From Lapillicoccus jejuensis (GTDB lineage Bacteria; Actinomycetota; Actinomycetes; Actinomycetales; Dermatophilaceae), in NCBI RefSeq assembly GCF_006715055.1, contig NZ_VFMN01000001.1, forward strand, positions 2,790,001 through 2,854,000: DNA of 64,000 nt, written 5' to 3'. Every line of letters begins with the position of its first letter. The stretch's first letter is position 1. Under the pieces are notes generated by a model, which saw only the letters and a list, made by a program, of their open reading frames with translations, was not told the DNA's origin and did not search any database. The translations under genes and the position numbers were made by a program. Shown here piece by piece: positions 28,011 to 35,927 of this stretch.

Positions 28011-29885
28011 GTGTCCGCTTCCCTGCTCCCGGCGCCGGTCGCTGCCTCGACCGACCCCCGTGACGTCCCCGCCCCCTCGAGCCCCCTGCACCCCCCGCGC
28101 GCCGCGCGGCGGCGCCTCGCCCTGCCGTCGCTGCGCCCGACCCTCGTGGCCCACGTGACCTGGTGGATGGTCGCGGCGACGCTCCTGCTCCTGCACCTGC
28201 TCGACGCGCGCGGCGCGGAGGGCTTCGGCGTCGACCTCGACGTCTACCTGCGGGGCGGGTCGGCGATCCGGCACGGCGAGGACCTGTACGCCGTCACGGT
28301 GCACGGGCTGCTCTTCACCTACCCGCCCTTCGCCGCGACGGCGTACGCCGTCGTCGCGGGGCTGCCCGCCGGGCTGCTCACCGGTCTCTCCCTCGGGGTG
28401 AGCCTGGTCGCCCTGGCCGTCGTCGTCGCCGTCGTCGGGCACCGGCTGGCGCTGCCCGCGACCACGGTCGCGAGCATCGGGGCCGGGCTGGCGGTCAGCG
28501 AGCCCGTCTTCCGCACGCTGCTGCTCGGCCAGGTCAACGCGGTCCTGCTGCTCCTCGTCGTCCTCGACCTGCTCGTGCTGCCGCGCGGGCGCCAGGGCCT
28601 GCTCGTCGGCCTCGCCGCCGGCGTCAAGCTCGTCCCGGGCGTCTTCGTCCTGTGGTTCCTGCTGAGGCGCGACCGCCGCGGCGCCCTGCTCAGCGGTGCG
28701 GGGTTCGTCGCGACGCTCGTCGTCGGGGCTCTGGCCGACCCGGCGGGATCGCGCTGGTACTGGGGCGGCGGTGCCCTCTCGCTGGGCAAGTTCGGCCGCT
28801 CCTCCGTCTTCGCCGTCGACAACCAGTCCCTGTCGGCCCTCGTGGACCGCCTGCGCCACGACCCCGGCCTGCCGGCCTCGGTCACCGTCGTCAGCGCGGT
28901 GCTGCTCGTCGCGGTCGCCGCGCTCGTGGCCCGGGCGGCGCTCGCCGCCGGCGACGAGGTGGGGGCGCTCCTCGCCCTCGCCCTCGGCGGGCTGCTCGCC
29001 TCGCCCGTTTCGTGGACCCACCACTGGGTCTGGTTCGGCCCGGTCGCCCTGTGGCTCGCGGCCCGCCGCCGCCGCTGGGCGGGCGTCACCCTGGGGGCCC
29101 TCGGCGTCCTCGTGCTCGTCGGCCCGATGTGGCTGCTCCCGAGCGGCCCGTGGTCGCCCCTGGGTCACGACCTCGCGCAGGGGGTCGTCGGCGGCTGCTA
29201 CGCCGTCGCCGGCCTGGCGCTGCTCGTCGCGCTGGGGCTGGTGTCCCGGCGCGCGGTGCCCCGCGCACGCGGAGCGGCGCCCTCCCAGGGGGTGGAGGAC
29301 GCCGCATCGCCAGTCTCGCACATCCGCGCCCCGCGGTCGGGGCGGACGGGGATCCTGCTGCGCGCGCGCCGGGGTCGGCGTGACGGCGGGGTCGCCGCCG
29401 TGGAGGCGGCGATCGTCCTGCCGATCCTCTTCGTCGTGCTCTTCGGGATCATCGAGTTCGGCTTCGTCTTCCGCGACGACATCAGCATCACGACGGCCAT
29501 CCGGTCGGGGACCCGCTACGCCGCCATCGGCAAGACCGGCGACCCCACCTTCCCCGCCGGCGCCGTCACCCAGGTCGCCAACGGCCTCACCGGCGTCGAC
29601 ATGTCGGGCTTCCAGTCCATGTGGGTGTACGACGCCTCGACGTCGACCACCCCGCCGTCGGCCTGCGGCACCTCGACCTGCCTGTCCTACCCGTGGGACA
29701 ACACGACCCGCACCTTCGGGACGCCGACCGGCAGCTGGAACCCCTGCGCGGCGGCGACGACGACGGGGGGCCGGGTGGCCCTCTACATCGCCGTCAAGCA
29801 CACCGCCTTCACCGGGCTGGTCCCGGCGTCGCCGACGATCAGCGACAAGGCCGTCTTCGCCTTCGAGCCCGGCGCGTGCTCGTGA
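28011..29885 (+). CDS. Fusion protein: GT87 (DUF2029) mannosyltransferase + TadE-like pseudopilin
   Basis: 624 residues in one uninterrupted frame. Residues about 45-420 are a GT-C family 87 membrane mannosyltransferase: FGVDLDVYLRGGSAI with the acidic loop, a YPPFAA motif, LLGQVNAVLLLL, and SPVSWTHHWVW near the end, with about ten helices. Residues 425-455 are a basic linker. From residue 458 on is a TadE domain: GGVAAVEAAIVLP with the conserved Glu (E465), membrane helix to about 485, FVFRDDISITTAIRSGTRYA, then an extracytoplasmic region with several Cys. Such a join is unusual. The linker uses several A-ending codons. No stop lies between the two parts. The stop overlaps the TadG GTG by four bases. 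Confidence 0.8.
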   Translation: MSASLLPAPVAASTDPRDVPAPSSPLHPPRAARRRLALPSLRPTLVAHVTWWMVAATLLLLHLLDARGAEGFGVDLDVYLRGGSAIRHGEDLYAVTVHGLLFTYPPFAATAYAVVAGLPAGLLTGLSLGVSLVALAVVVAVVGHRLALPATTVASIGAGLAVSEPVFRTLLLGQVNAVLLLLVVLDLLVLPRGRQGLLVGLAAGVKLVPGVFVLWFLLRRDRRGALLSGAGFVATLVVGALADPAGSRWYWGGGALSLGKFGRSSVFAVDNQSLSALVDRLRHDPGLPASVTVVSAVLLVAVAALVARAALAAGDEVGALLALALGGLLASPVSWTHHWVWFGPVALWLAARRRRWAGVTLGALGVLVLVGPMWLLPSGPWSPLGHDLAQGVVGGCYAVAGLALLVALGLVSRRAVPRARGAAPSQGVEDAASPVSHIRAPRSGRTGILLRARRGRRDGGVAAVEAAIVLPILFVVLFGIIEFGFVFRDDISITTAIRSGTRYAAIGKTGDPTFPAGAVTQVANGLTGVDMSGFQSMWVYDASTSTTPPSACGTSTCLSYPWDNTTRTFGTPTGSWNPCAAATTTGGRVALYIAVKHTAFTGLVPASPTISDKAVFAFEPGACS

Positions 29886-31540
29886 CCCGGCGCGCCGTGC
29901 CCGCCCGGCGCTCCGTGCGGAGCTCCGTACGGCGGCTGCTCGCCTCGCGCCGGCGTCGCGACCGCGGCGTCGTCGCCGTGACGACGGCGATCCTGCTCAC
30001 CGTCCTCGTCGGCTGCTGCGGCGCGGTCGTCGACGTGGGGCGGTGGTACCTCACCCAGCAGCAGGCCCAGCGGGCCGCCGACGCGGCCGCGTCCGGCGGG
30101 GTCGTCTCGCTGCCCGGCGACCCGACGGCGGCGTACGCGACGGCGGCGGCGCTCGCGAGCAGCAACGGGTTCCCCAGCGCTGGGGGCACGACGGTGACGA
30201 GCCAGGCCGTCGGCCCTGGCGGCAACCGGCTCAGCGTCACCGTGCGGACCTCGGTGAACAACTTCTTCCTCCCGCTCTTCGGCATCGGGAGGACCAACAT
30301 CGCGACCACCGCCACGGCGGACTACGTCAAGCCCGTCCAGATGGGCAGCCCCTGCAACGAGTTCGGGAACGACCCCTCGGGCTCGGCCGTGCGCAGCAGC
30401 AACTGCAACGCCACCGGCCAGTTCTGGGCCAACATCGGCAGCCCGGCGGGCACCAAGGTGTCCGGTGACGCCTTCACCGACAACTCGTGCAGCAGCTCGA
30501 CCTCGGACGGCTGCCCGGGCAACGTCAACACCGACTTCAACAGCTCCGGCTACTACTTCACGCTCACCCTCACCAAGCCGGTGACCGACCTGCGCGTCGA
30601 GGCCTTCGACCCGGCCTTCGTCGCCGTCGGCGACACCTGCACGCTCAACGGGATCAACGCGAACAACGACACCAAGGCCTCGCCCCCCGCCAGCGGCACG
30701 ATCTACGCCTCGGGGTCCAGCAACCCCGCCTGCACGGGCGACGTGTCGTTCAACGGGGTGCCGGTCACGACCCAGTACACGCTGCGGCAGGCGACCTCCA
30801 CGACGGTGGCCCTCGACCCGAGCACCTACGCCCCGATGGCCAACTGCTCGACGACCTTCCCGGGCTACAACGGCGACCTCAGCGGCATCCAGGACCCGGC
30901 CTGGGGCAACGGGGACAAGGTCAAGTCCGCGGTCAGGGCGGAGTTCCGGCAGTGGGTCCCCCTGTGCCAGCCGCTCGGGACCACCCCTGCGGGCACGTAC
31001 TACCTGCAGGTGCAGACCTCCGGGGTCGGCGCGGACAACGCCGGCGGTCACAACCGGTTCTCGCTGCGCGCGTACTCCGGCACCGACACGTCGGCGCAGG
31101 ACGGCATCAGCATCTCGGTCAGCCAGCGGATGGCCATCTACGCCAACATCCCGGCATCGAAGACGACCTTCTACCTGGCCCGGGTGCCCGCGGCCTCGGC
31201 GGGACGGACCCTGAGCATCGCGCTGTTCGACATCGGCGACAGCACGGGGCCCGGCGTCGTGAGCATCCTCGACCCCACGGGTGGCTCACCCAAGGGGTGC
31301 ACGGGCACCGGCCCGGTCAGCGGGAAGCTGCCCTCGTGCGCGGTCACCTCCAGCAGCTCCTTCAACGGGCGCTGGGAACGCATCTCCGTCCCCATCCCGG
31401 CGACGTACACGTGCGACGACACCGACCCGCTGGCCTGCTGGTACCGGCTCAGCTACGACTACGGCACGGGCAACCAGCCGAGCGACACCACGTCGTGGAC
31501 CGCCTCGGTCGGCGGCAGCCCCGTCCGGCTCATCCAGTAG
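29882..31540 (+). CDS. TadG-like pilus-assembly protein with large extracellular domain
   Basis: 552 residues. An N-terminal basic stretch and DRGVVAVTTAILLTVLVGCCGAVVDVG form the Flp-pilus TadG-type membrane anchor, followed by YLTQQQAQRAADAAA, a diagnostic helix. The remaining 480 residues are extracytoplasmic, Ser/Thr/Asn/Gly-rich, with many Cys pairs and repeated Tyr-rich beta segments, like a secreted adhesin or pilus-tip domain. The start GTG overlaps the stop of the TadE fusion (GTGA), so the two are translationally coupled. Lies 7 kb from the main Tad operon. Confidence 0.8.
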   Translation: MTRRAVPARRSVRSSVRRLLASRRRRDRGVVAVTTAILLTVLVGCCGAVVDVGRWYLTQQQAQRAADAAASGGVVSLPGDPTAAYATAAALASSNGFPSAGGTTVTSQAVGPGGNRLSVTVRTSVNNFFLPLFGIGRTNIATTATADYVKPVQMGSPCNEFGNDPSGSAVRSSNCNATGQFWANIGSPAGTKVSGDAFTDNSCSSSTSDGCPGNVNTDFNSSGYYFTLTLTKPVTDLRVEAFDPAFVAVGDTCTLNGINANNDTKASPPASGTIYASGSSNPACTGDVSFNGVPVTTQYTLRQATSTTVALDPSTYAPMANCSTTFPGYNGDLSGIQDPAWGNGDKVKSAVRAEFRQWVPLCQPLGTTPAGTYYLQVQTSGVGADNAGGHNRFSLRAYSGTDTSAQDGISISVSQRMAIYANIPASKTTFYLARVPAASAGRTLSIALFDIGDSTGPGVVSILDPTGGSPKGCTGTGPVSGKLPSCAVTSSSSFNGRWERISVPIPATYTCDDTDPLACWYRLSYDYGTGNQPSDTTSWTASVGGSPVRLIQ

Positions 31541-31565
31541 CGCCCCTCCTCCCGCCTGCGCGCGT

Positions 31566-31581
31566 CGGCGCCCCGGCGCCG
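31566..31581 (+). terminator. Short GC hairpin after tadG
   Basis: CGGCGCC-CC-GGCGCCG, 25 bases past the tadG stop. Strong stem, no U-tract. Likely separates the pilus genes from mtrA. Confidence 0.45.
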
Positions 31582-31602
31582 GGGGAGCGGGCGCGGGTGT
31601 GT

Positions 31603-31608
31603 GAGAAT
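31603..31608 (+). promoter_or_regulatory. mtrA -10 box GAGAAT with upstream TGTG
   Basis: TGTGAGAAT resembles an extended -10 element. No clear -35. The same GTGAGAATC string recurs before flp at 38816. A GGGGAGG Shine-Dalgarno sequence lies at about 31629-31635. Confidence 0.4.
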
Positions 31609-31636
31609 CCACGCACGGTTCCGCTCGAGGGGAGGC

Positions 31637-31659
31637 ATGTCGCGGTGATGTCCCGGTGA
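31637..31659 (+). other. Two tandem three-codon mini-ORFs (Met-Ser-Arg) abutting mtrA
   Basis: ATG-TCG-CGG-TGA overlaps ATG-TCC-CGG-TGA through the TGATG junction, and the second stop overlaps the mtrA GTG. The sequence is an 11-base direct duplication (ATGTCSCGGTG). The Shine-Dalgarno sequence sits one base from the first ATG and 20 bases from the mtrA start, an unusual geometry. Confidence 0.5.
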
Positions 31660-32333
31660 AGGGTCGCGTGCTCGTCGTCGACGACGACCTGGCGCTCGCG
31701 GAGATGCTGAGCATCGTCCTCAAGCAGGAGGGTCTCGACGTCACGCACGTCGCCGACGGCTCGTCGGCGATGGCCGCCTTCCGCGAGTCCCGTCCCGACC
31801 TCGTCCTGCTCGACGTCATGCTGCCGGGGATCGACGGCATGGAGGTCTGCCGCCGGATCCGCGCCGAGTCCGGCGTGCCGATCGTCATGCTCACCGCGCG
31901 CACCGACACGGTCGACGTCGTCGTCGGGCTCGAGTCGGGCGCCGACGACTACGTCGTCAAGCCGTTCAAGCCGCAGGAGCTCATCGCCCGGCTGCGGGCC
32001 CGGCTGCGCCGCGGCGACGAGCCGGAGCCCGAGCGCCTCGACATCGGCGACCTCACCATCGACGTCGCCGGGCACTCCGTACGACGCGCCGGCCGGCCGC
32101 TCTCGCTCACGCCCCTCGAGTTCGACCTGCTCGTCGCGCTCGCCCGCAAGCCCTGGCAGGTCTTCACCCGCGAGGTCCTCCTCGAGCAGGTCTGGGGCTA
32201 CCGCCACGCGGGCGACACCCGGCTGGTCAACGTCCACGTGCAACGGCTGCGCAGCAAGATCGAGCACGACCCGGAGCACCCCGAGATCGTCGTGACGGTG
32301 CGCGGGGTCGGCTACAAGGCCGGTCCCGCCTAG
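31656..32333 (+). CDS. mtrA: Response regulator MtrA
   Basis: 225 residues, OmpR/PhoB type. Receiver domain with the phosphoacceptor D53 (LVLLDVMLPG) and the near-invariant actinobacterial stretch TDTVDVVVGLESGADDY, then a winged-helix DNA-binding domain ending GVGYKAGP. MtrA with MtrB controls cell division, cell-wall turnover and osmotic response. The GTG start is embedded in the tandem mini-ORF structure. Followed after nine bases by mtrB. In Mycobacterium tmk precedes mtrA; it is absent here. Confidence 0.97.
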   Translation: MKGRVLVVDDDLALAEMLSIVLKQEGLDVTHVADGSSAMAAFRESRPDLVLLDVMLPGIDGMEVCRRIRAESGVPIVMLTARTDTVDVVVGLESGADDYVVKPFKPQELIARLRARLRRGDEPEPERLDIGDLTIDVAGHSVRRAGRPLSLTPLEFDLLVALARKPWQVFTREVLLEQVWGYRHAGDTRLVNVHVQRLRSKIEHDPEHPEIVVTVRGVGYKAGPA

Positions 32334-32342
32334 CGGGTCGCC

Positions 32343-34076
32343 GTGGCCGAGCCCGCCGCCCCGCCGGTGACCCGACGCGCCCTGCTCCTGGCCGCGCGGC
32401 TGGGCCGCACCCTCCTGCGCGGCGCCCGCCGGCTGCGGCGCACCTGGCGGCGCAGCATGCTCGTGCGCACCGTCACGGTGACGATGGTGCTCGGGCTGGC
32501 CGTGCTCTCCGTCGTCGGCAGCTTCCTCTACCAGCGGGTCGCCGACGGCCTCGTCGAGGAGCGCCGCAACGGGGCGACCGCCGAGGTCATCCAGCTGGCC
32601 CGCCGGGTCGAGGCGACCTTCGCCACGACCGACCAGACGACGAGCGACGGCCTGCTCACCGTGGCCCAGACGGCCATCCAGAGCATCGCCGGCACCGAGC
32701 AGTCGCGGTTCACGATCCTGGCCCGGGACGCGCGCAACACCAACCGCGACATCATCCTGCAGCCGGTCGTGTCCGGCGACGTCGGCCTGTCGTCGGTGCC
32801 GGCCGACCTGCGCGACCGCGTCGCCCGCACCCCCGGGATCCAGCAGACGCAGATCATCAGCGTCGAGCTGCCCGGGGACAGCCGGGCCACCCCGGCCTGG
32901 GTGATCGCCCAGCAGGTCGACACCGGCCCCACCGGTCTCGGGCCCTACGACCTCTACGTCATCTACCCGATGGCCCGCGAGCAGAACACCCTCGACCTCG
33001 TCGGGCGCACCTTCGTCGTCGGCGGCATCGTCCTGATGTTCCTCATCGGCGGGGTCGCCTACGTCGTCACGCGGCTCGTCGTCGCGCCCGTACGACGCGC
33101 CGCGGCGGTCGCCGAGCGGCTCGCCTCCGGCGAGCTCGACGAGCGGATGCGGGCCCGCGGCGAGGACGACATCGCCATCCTCGCCCAGTCGTTCAACGAG
33201 ATGGCCGCCAACATCCAGCAGCAGATCGACCAGCTCGAGAGCCTGTCGCGCTTCCAGCAGCGGTTCGTCTCCGACGTCTCGCACGAGCTGCGCACGCCCC
33301 TGACGACCATCCGGATGGCCGGCGACCTCATCCACGACTCCCGGGCCGACTTCGACCCGGCGGTGGCCCGCTCCTCGGAGCTGCTGCACGCCGAGCTCGA
33401 CCGCTTCGAGGCGCTGCTGACCGACCTGCTCGAGATCAGCCGGTTCGACGCCGGGGCCGCCGTCCTCGACCTCGACCCGACCGACCTGCGCGCGGTCGTC
33501 GCCCGGGTCGTCGACTCGTCGGCGAGCCTGGCCGAGCGGCGCGGCAGCCCGGTCGAGGTCGACCAGCCCGACGACCCGTGCCTGGCCGAGGTCGACGCCC
33601 GCCGGATCGAGCGGGTGCTGCGCAACCTCGTCGTCAACGCCCTCGAGCACGGCGAGAGCCGCCCGGTCGAGATCCGCATCGCCCAGGACGAGCACGCCGT
33701 CGCCGTCGCCGTCCGCGACCACGGCATCGGGCTGCGCCCGGGGGAGGCCGCCATGGTCTTCAACCGCTTCTGGCGCGCCGACCCGGCCCGCGCCCGCACG
33801 ACGGGCGGCACCGGGCTCGGTCTGGCCATCTCGCTCGAGGACGCCCGGTTGCACGCCGGCTGGCTCCAGGCCTGGGGGGCCCCGGGGGAGGGGTCCTGCT
33901 TCCGGCTCACCCTGCCGCGCCGGGCCGGGGCGGTGCTGACCGGCTCCCCGCTGCCGCTCAACCCGCAGGTCCCGCCGCGCGCGCCGCGACGTCGTACCCC
34001 CGAGGCCGACGGGTCCGGGGACGGGACCGAGCAGCCGACGGTGCGGCTGCGAGCCGTCTCGCGGGGCCGGCCGTGA
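32343..34076 (+). CDS. mtrB: Sensor histidine kinase MtrB
   Basis: 577 residues. Two membrane helices (about 40-60 and 220-245) flank an extracytoplasmic sensor region; a HAMP domain follows, then the dimerisation helix with phosphoacceptor H314 (SHELRTPL) and an ATPase domain with N-box NLVVNALEHGE, DHGIGL and GGTGLGLAI. Phosphorylates MtrA. The last 60 residues are a disordered basic/Pro tail. GTG start; its stop overlaps the lpqB GTG (GTGA). The set mtrA-mtrB-lpqB is conserved across actinobacteria. Confidence 0.97.
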   Translation: MAEPAAPPVTRRALLLAARLGRTLLRGARRLRRTWRRSMLVRTVTVTMVLGLAVLSVVGSFLYQRVADGLVEERRNGATAEVIQLARRVEATFATTDQTTSDGLLTVAQTAIQSIAGTEQSRFTILARDARNTNRDIILQPVVSGDVGLSSVPADLRDRVARTPGIQQTQIISVELPGDSRATPAWVIAQQVDTGPTGLGPYDLYVIYPMAREQNTLDLVGRTFVVGGIVLMFLIGGVAYVVTRLVVAPVRRAAAVAERLASGELDERMRARGEDDIAILAQSFNEMAANIQQQIDQLESLSRFQQRFVSDVSHELRTPLTTIRMAGDLIHDSRADFDPAVARSSELLHAELDRFEALLTDLLEISRFDAGAAVLDLDPTDLRAVVARVVDSSASLAERRGSPVEVDQPDDPCLAEVDARRIERVLRNLVVNALEHGESRPVEIRIAQDEHAVAVAVRDHGIGLRPGEAAMVFNRFWRADPARARTTGGTGLGLAISLEDARLHAGWLQAWGAPGEGSCFRLTLPRRAGAVLTGSPLPLNPQVPPRAPRRRTPEADGSGDGTEQPTVRLRAVSRGRP

Positions 34077-35914
34077 ACCCGCGGCGCCGCGGCGGCCGGG
34101 TCCTGGTCCTCGCGCTCCTCGCGGCCCTGCTGCTCGGCGGCTGCGGCGGGCTGCCCGGCAGCTCCCCCGTCGCCGCCGGGCTGCGCGCCGACACCAAGGT
34201 CGACCAGCGCGCCCGGGTCGTCGTCAGCGGCCCGATCAAGGGGGCTCCGCAGACGATCATCGCCCGCGACTTCATCCGCGCCGGCGCCGCCTTCCAGGAC
34301 ACCGACGCCAACCAGCAGGTGGTCGGTCGCACCTTCCTCGCCCCGGACTCGGTGGACCGGTGGAAGCCGACGTCCGCCATCACGGTGTACGACGCCCCGA
34401 CCAGCCTGACCATCGACCAGCTGCCGTCCGACCAGGTCCGGGTCAGCGTGGCCGCCGTGGCGACCATCGACGCCGCCGGCCGGTACGCCGAGCTGCCCCC
34501 CGGCACGACCCGCTCGCTCGTGCTGTCCATGGTCCGGGTCGACGGCGAGTGGCGGATCGAGCTGCCCGCGGCGGGCTTCGGGCTGTGGCTCAACACCGAC
34601 GACCTCGAGCAGGTCATGGGGCACTACGAGCTGCACTACGTCGTCGCGGGCACCCAGCGGCTGGTCTCCGACGTGCGGTGGTTCCCCAGCGGGTCCGGAC
34701 TGGCGACCGCGCTGACCCGTGCCCAGCTCGGGCCGGTCCCGGGCTACCTCTCGGGGGTCGCGACCACCGCCTTCCCGGCGAGCGCCCAGCTGGCGGTCGA
34801 CGCGGTCGACGTCGACCCGCAGGGCAAGGCCACCGTCGTGCTCGCCGACGACCCCGCCGTCGTCGAGCCGGGGCGGCGGCGGGCCCTGTGGGCGCAGCTC
34901 GTCGCCACCCTGCTGCAGCCCGGCACCACCGTGATCTCGGTCGCCCTCGAGGTGCAGGGGGTCGGGCCGATCCCCGTCCCCAACGTCGCCGACGAGGTCG
35001 CGCAGCTCGACGTGCTCGGCTTCACGACCGAGCCGTCGCTGGCCCTCACCGTCGGCGCCGCGCGCCGCGGCACCGAGGTGACGCTGGTCAACCCGCAGGA
35101 CGTCGCCGAGGGGGGTGTCGTCCCGGCGGGCCGGCCGCTGCAGGGGGCCCCGGGCCCGACCCGGGTCTCGTCCGCGTACACCGGCCTCGCGCTCTCGCCC
35201 GACGGCACCGACCTGGCCGCCGTCGCGCAGGGCCGCGCGGAGCTCGTGCGCTGGCGCGCCGGGGTCCCGCTCACCGCCCCCCCGCTGGGCACGGACCTCA
35301 CCGACCCGGCCTACGACACCGCCGGACGCCTGTGGGTCGCCGGCTCCGCCCAGGGGCGGACCACCGTGTGGACGCTCACCGGTACCGCCGCCACCCCCGG
35401 CGTCGCGACGCCCGTGAGCGCCGGCTGGCTGACGGGACGCCGGGTCCTGTCGCTGCGGATCTCGCCCGACGCCACCCGCGCCGCCGTCGTCAGCACCGCC
35501 GCCGACGGCTCCGGCAGCCGCCTCGACGTCAGCGGCGTCCGGAGGGACGGCAGCGGCGTCCCGCTGTCCCTCGCGGCGCCGTACCAGCAGGGGCAGCCGC
35601 TCGTCGACCTGCGCACGGCGACCTGGGTGGGGCCGCTCGAGCTGGTGGCGCTCGCCCGGGACCGCGCGGGCGGCCAGCTGCGGCCGTTCGACGTCTCGCT
35701 CGGGGCCGGGGTGGGGCTGCGCCGCGTCGCCCGGCTCACCCTGGACCAGCAGCTCGTCCCGCCGGTGCCGGACGCCGTCTCGGTGCAGACCCGCGACGTC
35801 GACTCTCCGGCCGCCGCGCTCGTCGTCCTCACCGGCGAGGCGACGTACCTGCGGCTCGGCGGGCGCTGGGAGCTCGCGGCCGGGGTGCGCGACCTCGTCG
35901 TCGGGGGGCTCTAG
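34073..35914 (+). CDS. lpqB: Lipoprotein LpqB, partner of MtrAB
   Basis: 613 residues. The signal sequence ends in a lipobox (LLGGC, lipid-modified Cys 24). A GerMN-like domain follows (about 180-320; DGEWRIEL and PGTTVISVALE segments) and a C-terminal beta-propeller-like region (SPDGTDLAAVAQG, ISPDATRAAVVS). LpqB binds the outer part of MtrB and modulates MtrA phosphorylation in Mycobacterium. Translationally coupled to mtrB. It faces the convergent membrane-protein pair. Confidence 0.95.
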   Translation: MNPRRRGGRVLVLALLAALLLGGCGGLPGSSPVAAGLRADTKVDQRARVVVSGPIKGAPQTIIARDFIRAGAAFQDTDANQQVVGRTFLAPDSVDRWKPTSAITVYDAPTSLTIDQLPSDQVRVSVAAVATIDAAGRYAELPPGTTRSLVLSMVRVDGEWRIELPAAGFGLWLNTDDLEQVMGHYELHYVVAGTQRLVSDVRWFPSGSGLATALTRAQLGPVPGYLSGVATTAFPASAQLAVDAVDVDPQGKATVVLADDPAVVEPGRRRALWAQLVATLLQPGTTVISVALEVQGVGPIPVPNVADEVAQLDVLGFTTEPSLALTVGAARRGTEVTLVNPQDVAEGGVVPAGRPLQGAPGPTRVSSAYTGLALSPDGTDLAAVAQGRAELVRWRAGVPLTAPPLGTDLTDPAYDTAGRLWVAGSAQGRTTVWTLTGTAATPGVATPVSAGWLTGRRVLSLRISPDATRAAVVSTAADGSGSRLDVSGVRRDGSGVPLSLAAPYQQGQPLVDLRTATWVGPLELVALARDRAGGQLRPFDVSLGAGVGLRRVARLTLDQQLVPPVPDAVSVQTRDVDSPAAALVVLTGEATYLRLGGRWELAAGVRDLVVGGL

Positions 35915-35927
35915 GGACCGTCGGCCC

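Noticed and set aside
29241-29383. Two separate genes (GT87 then TadE) with a hidden stop
   Set aside because: The fused frame has no stop, and in the alternative frames any stop (29381 in one) would need a frameshift inside well-formed GT87 sequence. Retained as a fusion with indel as the main alternative.
31541-31655. A thymidylate kinase gene (tmk) between ahcY and mtrA as in Mycobacterium
   Set aside because: No P-loop kinase sequence found; the interval holds the pilus genes instead and the remaining gap is 115 bases.
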